NCBI RefSeq assembly: GCF_012641185.1
Contig: NZ_JAAXLK010000009.1
Coordinates: forward strand, 1 to 64,000
DNA length: 64,000 nt
Direction of reading: 5' to 3'
Origin: Levilactobacillus tujiorum
GTDB lineage: Bacteria > Bacillota > Bacilli > Lactobacillales > Lactobacillaceae
Both the position numbers and the translations under genes were made by a program. Positions 1-8,248 of the stretch are shown piece after piece. The notes below the pieces were generated by a model. That model did no database searches, was not told where the DNA came from, and saw nothing but the letters and a program-made list of their open reading frames with translations. Each line of letters begins with the position of its first letter. Positions within the stretch are counted from its first letter, which is position 1.

Positions 1-76
1 TTATAATAATGATCGGATTCAAGGTAAGCTTGGGTATTTATCACCACGTGACTTTGAGCTAGCACAAGCAGCATAA
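1..76 (+). CDS. IS3-family transposase, C-terminal end (partial)
   Basis: The window opens inside a reading frame (first full codon at position 2) that ends with TAA at 74-76. The 24 visible residues begin YNNDRIQGKLGYLSP and end in AQAA. The motif YNxxRIQxKLxxLSP is the usual C-terminus of the OrfB (DDE integrase-core) transposase of IS3/IS150-type elements in lactobacilli. The catalytic residues lie before the window. Directly after the stop is a sequence resembling the right terminal inverted repeat of such elements, which supports the call. Whether the element is intact cannot be judged from here. Confidence 0.8.
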   Translation, partial: YNNDRIQGKLGYLSPRDFELAQAA

Positions 77-104
77 AACGTTCCAACTTTTGGGGTACAC
101 GTCA
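1..104 (+). mobile_element. Right end of an IS3-family insertion sequence
   Basis: The transposase tail (to 76) is followed at about 79-104 by a stretch containing TTCCAACTTTTGGGGTACAC and ending GTCA. IS3/IS150-type right ends typically read TCCAACTTTTTGGGG-N-CA-N-TTCA, so 79-104 is taken as the right inverted repeat. The exact last base and any target-site duplication cannot be fixed without the left end. Confidence 0.65.
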
Positions 105-205
105 TCTTTCGTGGCTTCAAATCGAGCGAGAAGACTGGTGTTCTGCCAGGCTGAAGCGTCCCCACAGCAGGCGGAATCCCTGGCAGCCGGAGCGCGACCA
201 ATTTA
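105..205 (-). repeat. Dispersed intergenic repeat, module 1 (copy D)
   Basis: This stretch matches, in reverse orientation, the first part of the repeat at 16447-16625. Shared blocks include CCCCACAGCAGGCGGAATC, followed a few bases on by GGCAGCCG, and an upstream block of the type GAAGACYGGTGTT. It abuts the end of the insertion sequence, so the copy may have been cut by that insertion. No open frame is credible here. The remainder to 372 is A+T-rich leader for the next gene, with TATACT at 337-342 as a possible -10. Confidence 0.6.
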
Positions 206-372
206 GCCTAACTCAACAGCGCGAATTTTTACCAATACCGGGATAAGATAGGTATTTTATCTTTCAACCTTCGAAAATAAGAAATTCTCAATCAATCCTT
301 AACTAAAATCAATGACCAACGCTACCTTTTTTCGGTATACTAAGTTCATCAAATGAAAGGAAGCGGACAATT

Positions 373-624
373 ATGCTGATTGATGATAACCCTAAGATTC
401 ATACCATTACTCCCGCGCAAATTACGAAGGTGTTCTATCCCTACGTTATCGCCAAAACGGAAGCCGGCCATTACGTCAACATTAACTTGAGCGATCAGGA
501 ACGGCACGATCCGCTGTTTTGGGAGTCGATTGCTAACATTGCCAAAGCCAAGCTCTGGGTCCCCATTGGTGAGAAATTCCACCAATTGCTAGCCTACGAC
601 TGGACTTACTCGGCGGCCTACTAA
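373..624 (+). CDS. Small conserved-looking protein of unknown function, 83 aa
   Basis: I do not recognise this protein. It starts at ATG 373 behind the purine-rich ribosome site AAAGGAAGCGG. It is soluble-looking and acidic in its first third, with no signal peptide or membrane segment. Composition is aromatic (three Trp, five Tyr). It stands alone, with the mobile-element end upstream and a strong bidirectional terminator downstream at 717-765. The opposite-strand frame across the same bases is a shadow without a ribosome site. Confidence 0.6.
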   Translation: MLIDDNPKIHTITPAQITKVFYPYVIAKTEAGHYVNINLSDQERHDPLFWESIANIAKAKLWVPIGEKFHQLLAYDWTYSAAY

Positions 625-716
625 AATAACTACACTAAAAAATTATTTTCCCGCGTTTAAACCTCCCCGTGAGCTGGTAACGCAATGGTTCGTAACCCTT
701 AACCTTTACCATAACA

Positions 717-765
717 AATAGTCCTGAGTCAGCCGTATTCACTGGTGACTCAGGACTATTTTACT
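717..765. terminator. Bidirectional Rho-independent terminator
   Basis: A perfect 15-bp inverted repeat (arms 717-731 and 746-760, core GTCCTGAGTCA) is followed by TTTACTT on the plus strand and preceded by A-rich sequence. It lies between convergent genes (373-624 plus, 783-1202 minus) and can serve both. Confidence 0.85.
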
Positions 766-782
766 TATTCTAACTATGCACA

Positions 783-1202
783 TTACCGGGGCATCGGCTT
801 CCGCAAAATTTCTGCTTTCTTGCGTAGCTGTGCTCGGGTCTGACTGACTAAAATATCGGTGGGATGGACGATCCGTCCGTCCAACGACCCACCAAAACTA
901 GCGACACAGAAACTGACGAAGCCCCATGCTGCTGGTGACCAGTAGCCGAAGTAGGGCGCTACCGCCACCATAATAACGAAGAAGCCAATACTAAGTAATC
1001 CGCTAAATCCCTGTCGTCCAAATCGATTGAAATATGGATATTGTCGGGTAAATAGATAATCGACAATCAGGATCGCTACCATCGTGCCTAACGCCATGTG
1101 CTTAACAGCCACTCGGTCAATAAAGATCACGGGACTCATCATCAGCATTAACGTCATTAGAAACCAAAATGAATGAAAACCATACCGCCAATCATACCGC
1201 AT
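783..1202 (-). CDS. Hypothetical membrane protein, about 139 aa
   Basis: The frame is open upstream to 1241. The ATG at 1202 is preferred because GAAAGAGAGG sits 8 bases before it, while the ATG at 1241 has no ribosome site. The protein has roughly four hydrophobic segments: about residues 10-30 (FWFLMTLMLMMSPVIF), 37-50, 64-84 and 89-105. A basic C-terminal tail rich in Arg and Lys probably lies in the cytoplasm. I do not recognise the family. The neighbours, a MarR/efflux pair on the same strand, do not reveal a role. Confidence 0.6.
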   Translation of the reverse strand: MRYDWRYGFHSFWFLMTLMLMMSPVIFIDRVAVKHMALGTMVAILIVDYLFTRQYPYFNRFGRQGFSGLLSIGFFVIMVAVAPYFGYWSPAAWGFVSFCVASFGGSLDGRIVHPTDILVSQTRAQLRKKAEILRKPMPR

Positions 1203-1313
1203 TCCGGTCGCCTCTCTTTCACTCAAACGCCGCATCTTCATTATTTGAAGTTTAGCATGAGGTCCCTAAAGAAAGGTTAACCCGCGTGCGCTATGGTAAA
1301 GCCAATAGCAATA

Positions 1314-2714
1314 CTAACGCGAAGCCGTTGGACGTGACACCCTAAAGGCCATCAACATACTCAACAGTGCCAGTCCTGCTGTAATGACCAATACCAACAG
1401 CGCCCACTGCGAACCAATTGCTGTTTTCGTCATGACACTGCCCTGACCAGATGCCTGGCTAGTCGAAATAATCATGGAAACGATCGCCGTTCCCAGCGCC
1501 CCCGCAAACTGTTGCATGGCATTCATCAGAGCATTCCCATCCGCTTTTAAGTCAGCGGAAAGTTGCTTGATGCCTGCCGTCATCACGTTACCGAACGCCA
1601 CGCCAATCCCTACCATGTAGATAATGTATAATCCTAACACCGTGAGCGCCGCTAAATGGTGGGCAAACACGGTCATCACAATGAGGCTTACCGTCATGAG
1701 GCTTAAGCCCAACAAGATTGGCTTATGGGCGCCGAACCGATCCAAGATTTGACCGCCAATAGGTGAAAAGGCGGCTCCGATAACTGCTCCGGGAAGCACG
1801 ACTAACCCCGCCACAAAGGCAGTCTGGTGGTCGACTAACTGCAAGTAGTTAGGCAAAATAAACGATAATCCTAACGCCGTCGTCTGAATTAAGAAAAAAG
1901 CCAACAGGTGCCAAGCAAACGCGCCATTTTCCACCGCTGCTAATTTAATCAACGGCTGGGCTACACGTCGTGACCGCCAGATAAACCCAATCAGGCCCAG
2001 CACGCCAACGATCCAAGCACCCAGCACGGCCCAACTGAAGAACGGCTGACTTCCCAGCGAACTAAACCCACAGATTAAGCCCGCAAAAGTCGCCACAATC
2101 GTTAACATACTGAGTAGGTCGAACCGTTCATGTACCGTGGGAGTCACTTGCCGTACGGTTTTCACCCCAACGAAAAATGAAATGACCAAGAATGGAAGTA
2201 AAATCCAGAAAATATACCGCCAATTAAAGTTAGTCACTAGAATACCACCATACGTCGGGCCAATGGCTGGTCCAACCGCTGTGATTAGCGTGCCGACCCC
2301 CGTCATCATTCCGATTCGACTCAACGGCACCTGTTCCAGAATGATATTGAACATCAACGGCAGGGCAATCCCAGTGCCAATCGCCTGCACCACTCGTCCC
2401 AGCAACAACCAGCTGAAAGTTGGCGCTAGCGCATCAATCAGGACCCCCGCAATGAACAAGAGGTTAGCCGTAACAAACAGCTGTTTCATTTTAAACCGGC
2501 GTTTCAAATAAGACGAGATGGGAACAATACAAGCCACAATTAATAGATAGAGCGTGGTCATCCACTGAACCGTTCCCGTCGTCACCCCAAATTGTTTCAT
2601 CAAAGTAGGAAACGTCACGTTCATCGCTGTTTCAATGATCACGCCACTCAGTGACATCAATCCCGTTGCCACAACCGCGCCCACGACGCGTGGTTCAATT
2701 TTTTCAGTTGCCAT
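1314..2714 (-). CDS. MFS multidrug exporter, DHA2 (EmrB/QacA) family
   Basis: About 466 residues with 14 predicted membrane helices, the pattern of DHA2 proton-drug antiporters. Visible signatures include the N-terminal MNVTFPTLMKQFGVTTGTVQWMTT region, the inter-helix segment LKRRFKMKQLF, LLLGRVVQAIGTGIALPLM (motif B region) and GVGTLITAVGPAIGPTYGG (motif C of antiporters). The ATG at 2714 is preferred over 2723, because the ribosome site AGAGAGG lies 9 bases before it but directly abuts the upstream ATG. The start overlaps the end of the upstream MarR gene (2704-3156), so the two are translationally coupled. The regulator probably controls this pump. The substrate is unknown. Confidence 0.85.
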   Translation of the reverse strand: MATEKIEPRVVGAVVATGLMSLSGVIIETAMNVTFPTLMKQFGVTTGTVQWMTTLYLLIVACIVPISSYLKRRFKMKQLFVTANLLFIAGVLIDALAPTFSWLLLGRVVQAIGTGIALPLMFNIILEQVPLSRIGMMTGVGTLITAVGPAIGPTYGGILVTNFNWRYIFWILLPFLVISFFVGVKTVRQVTPTVHERFDLLSMLTIVATFAGLICGFSSLGSQPFFSWAVLGAWIVGVLGLIGFIWRSRRVAQPLIKLAAVENGAFAWHLLAFFLIQTTALGLSFILPNYLQLVDHQTAFVAGLVVLPGAVIGAAFSPIGGQILDRFGAHKPILLGLSLMTVSLIVMTVFAHHLAALTVLGLYIIYMVGIGVAFGNVMTAGIKQLSADLKADGNALMNAMQQFAGALGTAIVSMIISTSQASGQGSVMTKTAIGSQWALLVLVITAGLALLSMLMAFRVSRPTASR

Positions 2715-3156
2715 TCTCTTCATCCTCTCTCTCCGTGACCTTTCCCCACTGGGCCACCTGCCGCAAGGCTAATCGGAACGCGACGGCTTCACCGGCAGAC
2801 AAACCCGCCACCATTTTGGCGTCTTGTTGTTCCAAATACGCGGTCACAATCGGCACTAGCTTTTGACCTTGGCTGGTCAATCGCAGCTGGCGTTTGCGGC
2901 TATCACTGATCGCAACCACCCGGGTGACCAAGCCACGCGCCATCATTCGCTTAATCAACACGGACGCCGTAGATCGTTGGACGTGAAATTCACGTTCCAC
3001 ATCAACTTGAAACGTTGCCGCTGCTCGTCGACTTAAAAAATCAATCACGGACATCTGCATTCCTGTTAGGCCATAAGCTCGCGCAAACTCGTTCATTTCA
3101 AAGTTCATCTGGTGTTCGGCATCCCGAAGCCAAGCCCCCAATCGTCTGACTGGCAA
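2704..3156 (-). CDS. MarR-family transcriptional regulator
   Basis: 150 residues with a winged helix of MarR type: FLSRRAAATFQVDVEREFHVQRSTASVLIKRM (helix-turn-helix) followed by the wing LVTRVVAISDSRKRQLRLT. The D-S-R-K-R-Q wing and C-terminal dimer helix are typical. The start is TTG at 3156, with AAAGGCGGG eight bases upstream; no in-frame ATG is as well placed. It is the first gene of a two-gene unit with the DHA2 exporter. The near-palindrome GTTAGTCAGCTAAC at 3177-3190, just ahead of the start, is a likely autoregulatory operator. The ligand is unknown. Confidence 0.85.
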   Translation of the reverse strand: MPVRRLGAWLRDAEHQMNFEMNEFARAYGLTGMQMSVIDFLSRRAAATFQVDVEREFHVQRSTASVLIKRMMARGLVTRVVAISDSRKRQLRLTSQGQKLVPIVTAYLEQQDAKMVAGLSAGEAVAFRLALRQVAQWGKVTEREDEENGN

Positions 3157-3176
3157 ATCATCCCGCCTTTCTTATT

Positions 3177-3190
3177 GTTAGTCAGCTAAC
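3177..3190 (-). promoter_or_regulatory. Probable operator of the MarR/exporter unit
   Basis: GTTAGTCAGCTAAC is an inverted repeat (GTTAG/CTAAC with a 4-base centre) about 20 bases upstream of the MarR start. MarR proteins commonly bind short palindromes of this kind overlapping their own promoter. The assignment is by position and symmetry only. Confidence 0.45.
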
Positions 3191-3239
3191 GATTTTAAGC
3201 CATCGTCGTCCTAAATTCAAGTCACCTTAACGAAGACAG

Positions 3240-3282
3240 CAAAAAAGCCGATTCCAAATTGCGTTTGGAATCGACTTTTTAA
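3240..3282. terminator. Terminator of pyruvate oxidase gene
   Basis: A 17-base stem (core GATTCCAAA/TTTGGAATC, one wobble) with a 5-base loop and T-runs on both sides. It lies just after the stop of pox on the minus strand. Confidence 0.85.
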
Positions 3283-3292
3283 TGGAAACTAT

Positions 3293-5053
3293 TTACAGAT
3301 TGTCACCCTTGGCCCGTAACAGTTCACCCAGGGCCGGCTGCTGCGTCACATCAATGTGATTTTCCTTGGCGTAAGCATCGACGGTGTCTTGGCCGTACAG
3401 CTTAGCATCAAGTGGCATAAAGGCAGTGCCAATCGGATCATCATCCTTGATCACGGCGTTAACCACGATTGGTTTCTTGTTGCCGCTTGCCTGCAAGTCC
3501 TTAATTTTATCAAAGACTTGATCGACTTCAGCATTATTAGTAACCGTGAACCCAATGCCGCCGAGCCCCTCGGCAACCTTAGCCCAGTCGGCATCCGTCA
3601 GATCAACCCCGTAGAGATGTTGTTTCGTATCAACTTGTTCACGGTAGATGAAGCCAAAGCGCCGATTACTAAAGACAACATTAATAACTGGCAGTTCATA
3701 GCGGGCTTCCGTGATGATATCGGGCGCCACCATTGCAAAGCCCCCATCACCAGAGAACGACCAGGCTTGGCCATCTGGAACGCTCAATGCACCGGCCATT
3801 CCAGCGGGAAGACCGTAGCCCATCGTCGCAAAGAGACCCGAAAGAACAAACCGTTGCTGTTGATCCATCGGCAAACCGCGAACAGACCATTCTGAAACGT
3901 TACCAGTGTCCACCCCATACGTGTCCTTAGGGCCGACCATTGAGGCCACCTTTTTAGTGACCGCTTCAGGCGCTAAGCCATGACTGTCATCGTCAGCCAG
4001 CTGGGATAACCATTTGTTCCAGTTTTGCTTATTAACCCGGTTGGCTTTCAACCACTCTGTTTCAGGTAGTGTTTCACCCGTATCAATCATGGCTTGCAGG
4101 TAACTCTTAGCATCGCTGATCACTGCGTAGTCCACGGGGACCATCTTGCCAATATCAAACGAATTATTGTTAACCTGAATGATCTTAATATTCTTCGGCC
4201 AGAATTGAGCGAATGGAAATTCGGAGCCTAAGAACAAAATCAGATCCGTATGCTGTAAGGCTTCAAAACCTGACTTTGAGCCTAACCGCCCGAACGTCCC
4301 AATGGCATTAGGATGGTTGGTCGGAATCACCCCGGTAGCTGGTACCGTGTTGATCACCGGAATATTGAATTGCTCACTGAATTTTACTAACTCAGCCCGA
4401 GCACCCAGCAAGCCACGGCCGGCATAAATCAGCGGGTGTTTGGCCGCCTTCAATAGGTCTAGCGTCGCGGTAACCGCCTTAGGATCAATCTGCTGCGTAA
4501 ACGTATCCGAAACTGTATTCGGCGTCTTAACGGGTTCATAATCAATTTCCGTAGCCGACAGATCTTCCGGGATAATCACAACTGCTGGTCCCTTTTGCCG
4601 ATAAGCTTCCCGAATCGCCTGGTTAACGACATATGGCAACTGTTCCGCCGTGGTCGCCGTGCGGTTGTAAACGGCAACGTCACTGAACATCGGCGTCTCG
4701 TCCATTTCTTGGAAATAGTTCGTATTCATCGTAGCCGTTGGGACTTGCCCAACTAACGCTAACATCGGCACGTGATCCATCTTGGCATCGTATAACCCAT
4801 TAAATAGATGCGTGGCACCGGGGCCTGCGGAACCAAATGCCACCCCAATCTTGCCAGTGTACTTGGCATCGGCGGCTGCGGCTAAAGCCCCAACCTCTTC
4901 GTGGCGTACCTGAATATATTGAACTTTATCCTTTTCAAGGTACAACCCTTCTACCGTATGGTTAATCGACCCACCTGGAATACCGTATAGGTGATCAACA
5001 CCCCATGCTTCCAAAACTTTGACCAATGCTTGACCCGCAATCATCTTTGCCAT
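3293..5053 (-). CDS. pox: Pyruvate oxidase (TPP/FAD-dependent)
   Basis: Converts pyruvate, phosphate and O2 to acetyl phosphate, CO2 and H2O2 in the cytoplasm. The 586-residue frame has the three domains of TPP enzymes. The N-terminal pyrimidine-binding domain has GIPGGSINH and the catalytic Glu in VRHEE (about residue 52). The central FAD domain includes LIYAGRGLLGA. The C-terminal diphosphate domain has the motif starting SGDGGFAMVAPDI. Length is close to known Lactobacillus enzymes (about 600). The frame runs up to 5122, but ATG 5053 is chosen because a clean AAGGAGCG site precedes it. The gene stands alone with its own terminator. A cre-like site at 5131-5146 suggests CcpA control. Acetolactate synthase is a relative, but the RHEE and overall sequence favour oxidase. 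Confidence 0.9.
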   Translation of the reverse strand: MAKMIAGQALVKVLEAWGVDHLYGIPGGSINHTVEGLYLEKDKVQYIQVRHEEVGALAAAADAKYTGKIGVAFGSAGPGATHLFNGLYDAKMDHVPMLALVGQVPTATMNTNYFQEMDETPMFSDVAVYNRTATTAEQLPYVVNQAIREAYRQKGPAVVIIPEDLSATEIDYEPVKTPNTVSDTFTQQIDPKAVTATLDLLKAAKHPLIYAGRGLLGARAELVKFSEQFNIPVINTVPATGVIPTNHPNAIGTFGRLGSKSGFEALQHTDLILFLGSEFPFAQFWPKNIKIIQVNNNSFDIGKMVPVDYAVISDAKSYLQAMIDTGETLPETEWLKANRVNKQNWNKWLSQLADDDSHGLAPEAVTKKVASMVGPKDTYGVDTGNVSEWSVRGLPMDQQQRFVLSGLFATMGYGLPAGMAGALSVPDGQAWSFSGDGGFAMVAPDIITEARYELPVINVVFSNRRFGFIYREQVDTKQHLYGVDLTDADWAKVAEGLGGIGFTVTNNAEVDQVFDKIKDLQASGNKKPIVVNAVIKDDDPIGTAFMPLDAKLYGQDTVDAYAKENHIDVTQQPALGELLRAKGDNL

Positions 5054-5130
5054 TTTAATCGCGCTCCTTAGATGTAGGTGCTGTAAAAAAAGCACCCCGA
5101 AATCATTGATTGGTAACATCATAATCCGTT

Positions 5131-5146
5131 TTGTAAGCGAATACCA
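5131..5146 (-). promoter_or_regulatory. Putative CcpA (cre) site upstream of pox
   Basis: TTGTAAGCGAATACCA matches the cre consensus WTGNAARCGYWWNCAW at 14 of 16 positions. It lies about 80 bases upstream of the chosen start. Catabolite control of pyruvate oxidase is known in lactobacilli, which fits; the site itself is a prediction. Confidence 0.55.
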
Positions 5147-5284
5147 GCATTTATACTTACTTTTTGTTAGTGAAATTAATCACTTAGTTCCTTGGGCTTA
5201 CTAACTGTTGTACCCACGCGTTTCTTCGGCTAAAGCCCTTTCACAAAATAATTAAACCTCACGCCGCTACCACCGAATTATCCT

Positions 5285-5317
5285 AAAAAAAGAAGCCAGG
5301 ATCATCATCCCAGCTTC
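5285..5317 (-). terminator. Terminator of corA-like gene
   Basis: On the minus strand, arms GAAGCTGGGAT and ATCCTGGCTTC around a 4-base loop are followed by seven T. It lies 25 bases beyond the stop of the CorA-like gene. Confidence 0.85.
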
Positions 5318-5341
5318 CGCTCAAAATCAACGTGTTCAATT

Positions 5342-6262
5342 TTACCAAAAATGGCGATGTTTCAACATCAAGGCCACCCACACCATAATTCCCAGCGTAA
5401 TGGCGACCGTTATCAGCCATGAAATGCCGCCGTACTCGGTCAATGGCAGCTTCACATTCATCCCATAGAATCCGGTAACAATGGTCGGAATGGTCAGGAC
5501 TAACGACCAGATCGTTAAGAATTTCATCGTGTCGTTCAAGTTATTATTCAAGACGTTATTAAACGTCCGCGAAATTCGGTCGACGACATCGGCCTCAATC
5601 GCTGTCATTTCGGATGTCTGGCGAGCTTCAATCACCGCATCGTCTAGGCGTTCTTGATTGGTGTCCGACAGCTGTCGACCGAACGGCGTATTGCTTAAAT
5701 TGACGGCCATCATCGCGTTGTTCCGCGTGGCACTCACAAAGTACGCCAAGCTCTGTTGCAAGTTAGATAACGCAATTAAATCCTTGTTATCTGGCGACCT
5801 ATTCAACTGCTGATCCAACCGGTTCTGTTCCGCATTAATCTTACGAATCGGTCCAATGAATTGATCGAACAGAATAAACATCCCCACCAATAACAACTCG
5901 TTGGTGTCATAAATTTGATGGAGCTTCAATCGCTCGCTCAGCAACGTATTCACCCAATGCGTCGTCTTAGTCGTAATGGAAAAAACGGCGTTTCCCTTGA
6001 GCAAAAACGTCACTGGCCGCGTAATGTAGCGTTGTGAAACTTGATCAACGACCACAGGCACATGCAAGACGAACAATTGTGAATTTAAAAATTCATCGCG
6101 GTCATAGTGCGACCGTTCATTCTCATCGGTGATATAAGTTAAGATTTCGTCCGTTAGGCCATACTTCACTTGCAATGTTTCGCGGTCTGTATCGTCCTCC
6201 ACCATGGTCATCACCCACACCAGGTCTTGATCCTTCGCCCCAATCTTCTTTTCAACTATCAT
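5342..6262 (-). CDS. CorA-family magnesium transport protein
   Basis: 306 residues with the CorA layout: a long soluble N-terminal domain with a helical stretch (about 120-240), then two C-terminal membrane helices. The diagnostic GMN motif is present in TGFYGMNVKLP at the end of the first helix, and the second helix ends in a short basic tail. The protein forms pentameric inner-membrane channels for Mg2+ (sometimes Co2+ or Ni2+). Start: the frame opens at TTG 6283, but that codon is inside the ribosome site. ATG 6262 has GAGGGAG at proper distance and is chosen. It is single-gene, with its own terminator at 5285-5317. Confidence 0.88.
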   Translation of the reverse strand: MIVEKKIGAKDQDLVWVMTMVEDDTDRETLQVKYGLTDEILTYITDENERSHYDRDEFLNSQLFVLHVPVVVDQVSQRYITRPVTFLLKGNAVFSITTKTTHWVNTLLSERLKLHQIYDTNELLLVGMFILFDQFIGPIRKINAEQNRLDQQLNRSPDNKDLIALSNLQQSLAYFVSATRNNAMMAVNLSNTPFGRQLSDTNQERLDDAVIEARQTSEMTAIEADVVDRISRTFNNVLNNNLNDTMKFLTIWSLVLTIPTIVTGFYGMNVKLPLTEYGGISWLITVAITLGIMVWVALMLKHRHFW

Positions 6263-6368
6263 GATTTCTACTCCCTCACTCAAACAATGCTCTTAGTGTA
6301 CCACGTTCCGACCGCGTTTCGCTGGAGAAATCATCACTTATATCCCTATCTTGGTCATCATAAAAGCC

Positions 6369-6397
6369 GCCATTTCAGACCCCACGCCTGAAATGAC
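6369..6397 (-). terminator. Weak hairpin after pnuC
   Basis: Inverted repeat CATTTCAG/CTGAAATG around a 10-base loop, followed on the minus strand by GGCGGCTTTTAT. The T-tract is short and offset, so termination is only possible, not clear. Confidence 0.4.
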
Positions 6398-6418
6398 GAC
6401 CAATCACTAAACCTTATT

Positions 6419-7174
6419 TTAGTTGGCGTTCTCGCTTAAACTAGCAGCATATGCTGTTTCTTGCTTAATCAACCGCGCCCGTTCCTTCTGGTTGTACCAA
6501 GGTGAAATCGTGAAAGCCAGCACGTCGTTCATCAGATAGATGGAACTGTTGATGAACATGGCCAGCGTTGCTGAACCTTGCCGGAATGAAATAAACCAGA
6601 GTACCATTTGGGCCAATCCAGAAGCAATCCACCAAACGTATTGGTTGTTGAACCGTAGGAAACAAATGATCCCAGCTGCCAAACTGATGGCAAAACTGAT
6701 CGCATCGACCCAAGGCCGTGGATCATCCGTGAATGTTCCAATTCCCCAGCCAGAAATGAGATAAACTGCTGCCGTTCCAAATAGCGCAATGGCCCAGCTT
6801 TTACCCGTAAATTGCCGAATCTTAGAGGCCATATTGACATTCCAACTAGCACTCAACAGCACTGGAATATCCAGAGTGGCCACATAAGCCAGCTGTTCAA
6901 AAATACTCAAGTAGTTCTTAGCTGCCAATCCCGTGACAATGAAACAAATGGCGGAAAGAACCCCCAGCCAGCCATTCACTGACTTGGCCGCATTGATGGC
7001 CAGCACACAGAGCACCCCTAAGGTAGTCCCAATAAATGTTAAGATAGTCAGCGGCGTGATGGGCTGATTCACCAGCGTCATGACCTGACAACCGAGACTG
7101 AAAAAGAACAGGTAGTAGTTCTGTTGTGGCCAACCCTTAAGTTGGTGAGATAAAAACTGAATATAATGCTTCAT
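6419..7174 (-). CDS. pnuC: PnuC-family nicotinamide riboside transporter
   Basis: 251 residues with about seven membrane helices. Segments such as RFNNQYVWWIASGLAQMVLW and the C-terminal NSSIYLMNDVLAF resemble the core of PnuC facilitators. These take up nicotinamide riboside for NAD synthesis, using phosphorylation inside the cell as driving force. The frame extends to 7207, but ATG 7174 has GAGGGAG nine bases ahead and is taken as the start. No NadR-type kinase gene is adjacent. The promoter region holds two perfect palindromes (7219-7230 and 7241-7258), one over the presumed -10, so expression is probably repressed by an unidentified regulator. Substrate specificity within the family cannot be read from the sequence. 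Confidence 0.75.
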   Translation of the reverse strand: MKHYIQFLSHQLKGWPQQNYYLFFFSLGCQVMTLVNQPITPLTILTFIGTTLGVLCVLAINAAKSVNGWLGVLSAICFIVTGLAAKNYLSIFEQLAYVATLDIPVLLSASWNVNMASKIRQFTGKSWAIALFGTAAVYLISGWGIGTFTDDPRPWVDAISFAISLAAGIICFLRFNNQYVWWIASGLAQMVLWFISFRQGSATLAMFINSSIYLMNDVLAFTISPWYNQKERARLIKQETAYAASLSENAN

Positions 7175-7218
7175 GCTAGTGCGCTCCCTCATGTTTTGAT
7201 TAACCACATATAGTATTT

Positions 7219-7273
7219 CTCACCGGTGAGGTGGCTAAATAGCACAATATATTGTGCTGTCCTTTTTGGACAA
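7219..7273 (-). promoter_or_regulatory. pnuC promoter with two palindromic operators
   Basis: On the minus strand TTGTCC (7268-7273) and TATATT (7246-7251) are spaced by 16 bases. The -10 is embedded in the perfect 18-bp palindrome AGCACAATATATTGTGCT (7241-7258). A second perfect palindrome, CTCACCGGTGAG (7219-7230), follows in the early transcribed region. The arrangement suggests repression. The binding protein is unknown, and the sequence does not resemble the NiaR sites I know. Confidence 0.5.
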
Positions 7274-7443
7274 CAGAATTGATTATAGCACGACCTGGCC
7301 CACCTGAAACAAGCATTTTCAGATTTGTTTCATGCATTTTTCACCTAAGGAAAGCGATTACACGCCCGACAATCCGCTTGTGAAACAAAAAAGTCGTGGC
7401 CACCCACTTTGCACACTCTGCGGCTTTTGGGGAGAAAAGCGCA

Positions 7444-7475
7444 TAAAAAAAGATCAGTCGTGAACGACTGATCTT
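7444..7475 (-). terminator. Terminator of MarR gene
   Basis: Minus-strand arms AAGATCAGTCG/CGACTGATCTT with a TTCA loop, followed by a T-run. It is 24 bases after the stop at 7499. Confidence 0.88.
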
Positions 7476-7498
7476 GCTTAGCCATAATTTAAAGCGGT

Positions 7499-7981
7499 TT
7501 ACGATTCAGGGGATTCTGGGGCTAATTTTGCAGTCGCCGCCGCTAACATCTGGGTCAATTCACCCACGGTTAGTCGACTCCCATCATCCGTAAGATCGGT
7601 ATCACTCATAATTTCAGCCGATTTAACGAGTAAATCATGACAGGCACGCTCCAGTTTCTCCCCACTTGTCGTCAATGACAGCGGCCGTACTCGCCGATCG
7701 GATGTCTGATAACTCTGCAAGACATATCCGCGACGAATCAGCTGGGAAATTCCGCGAGAAACCGCTGCCCGAGAAATCCCGCGACTATCAGCTACCGTAG
7801 CTGATGTCAGCTTGCCTGGATTTTCTAAAATATGGTGCAAAATCGCATATTGATCCACCGAAATCCCCATGGCTCGCTGGAACCGCGTTGCTGATTTTTC
7901 TAACTCTCGCTTTAATTCCATGTAAGATTCGAATAAACTCTCCGCATGTACGACCTTACTCTTTGCCATAGTATTCATCAT
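7499..7981 (-). CDS. MarR-family transcriptional regulator
   Basis: 160 residues with a central winged helix: ATVADSRGISRAAVSRGISQLIRRGYV (helix-turn-helix) followed by the wing YQTSDRRVRPLSLT. This is a normal MarR length. Two ATG codons lie in tandem at the start; AAGGA precedes them closely, so the second (7978) may be the one used. It is a single gene with its own terminator. The divergent neighbour is pnuC only at a distance, so its target is not obvious. The short A+T-rich stretch on the upstream side shows no convincing operator. Confidence 0.8.
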   Translation of the reverse strand: MMNTMAKSKVVHAESLFESYMELKRELEKSATRFQRAMGISVDQYAILHHILENPGKLTSATVADSRGISRAAVSRGISQLIRRGYVLQSYQTSDRRVRPLSLTTSGEKLERACHDLLVKSAEIMSDTDLTDDGSRLTVGELTQMLAAATAKLAPESPES

Positions 7982-8248
7982 ATCCTTATCTTTACTTACT
8001 AACCGCTAAGATAATTAACAGGATTAGTAATATGCAAAATGGTTGACCCCATAGAAATATCTATATATTTAATAATAAAGAACAATCCGGCGAAATGCAA
8101 TAGAATTTCACTAATTTGTCAAAAAGTTTATGGTTTAAACTACCCCTTAAGGTTTTTTTCCTTGAAAATTAGCGTTTCAGCTTGGTATGCAACAAATTGT
8201 ATAAAAAAGGCGGGCGCGTTTTCGTCCGGATCCGCCCCGCTTTCACAA

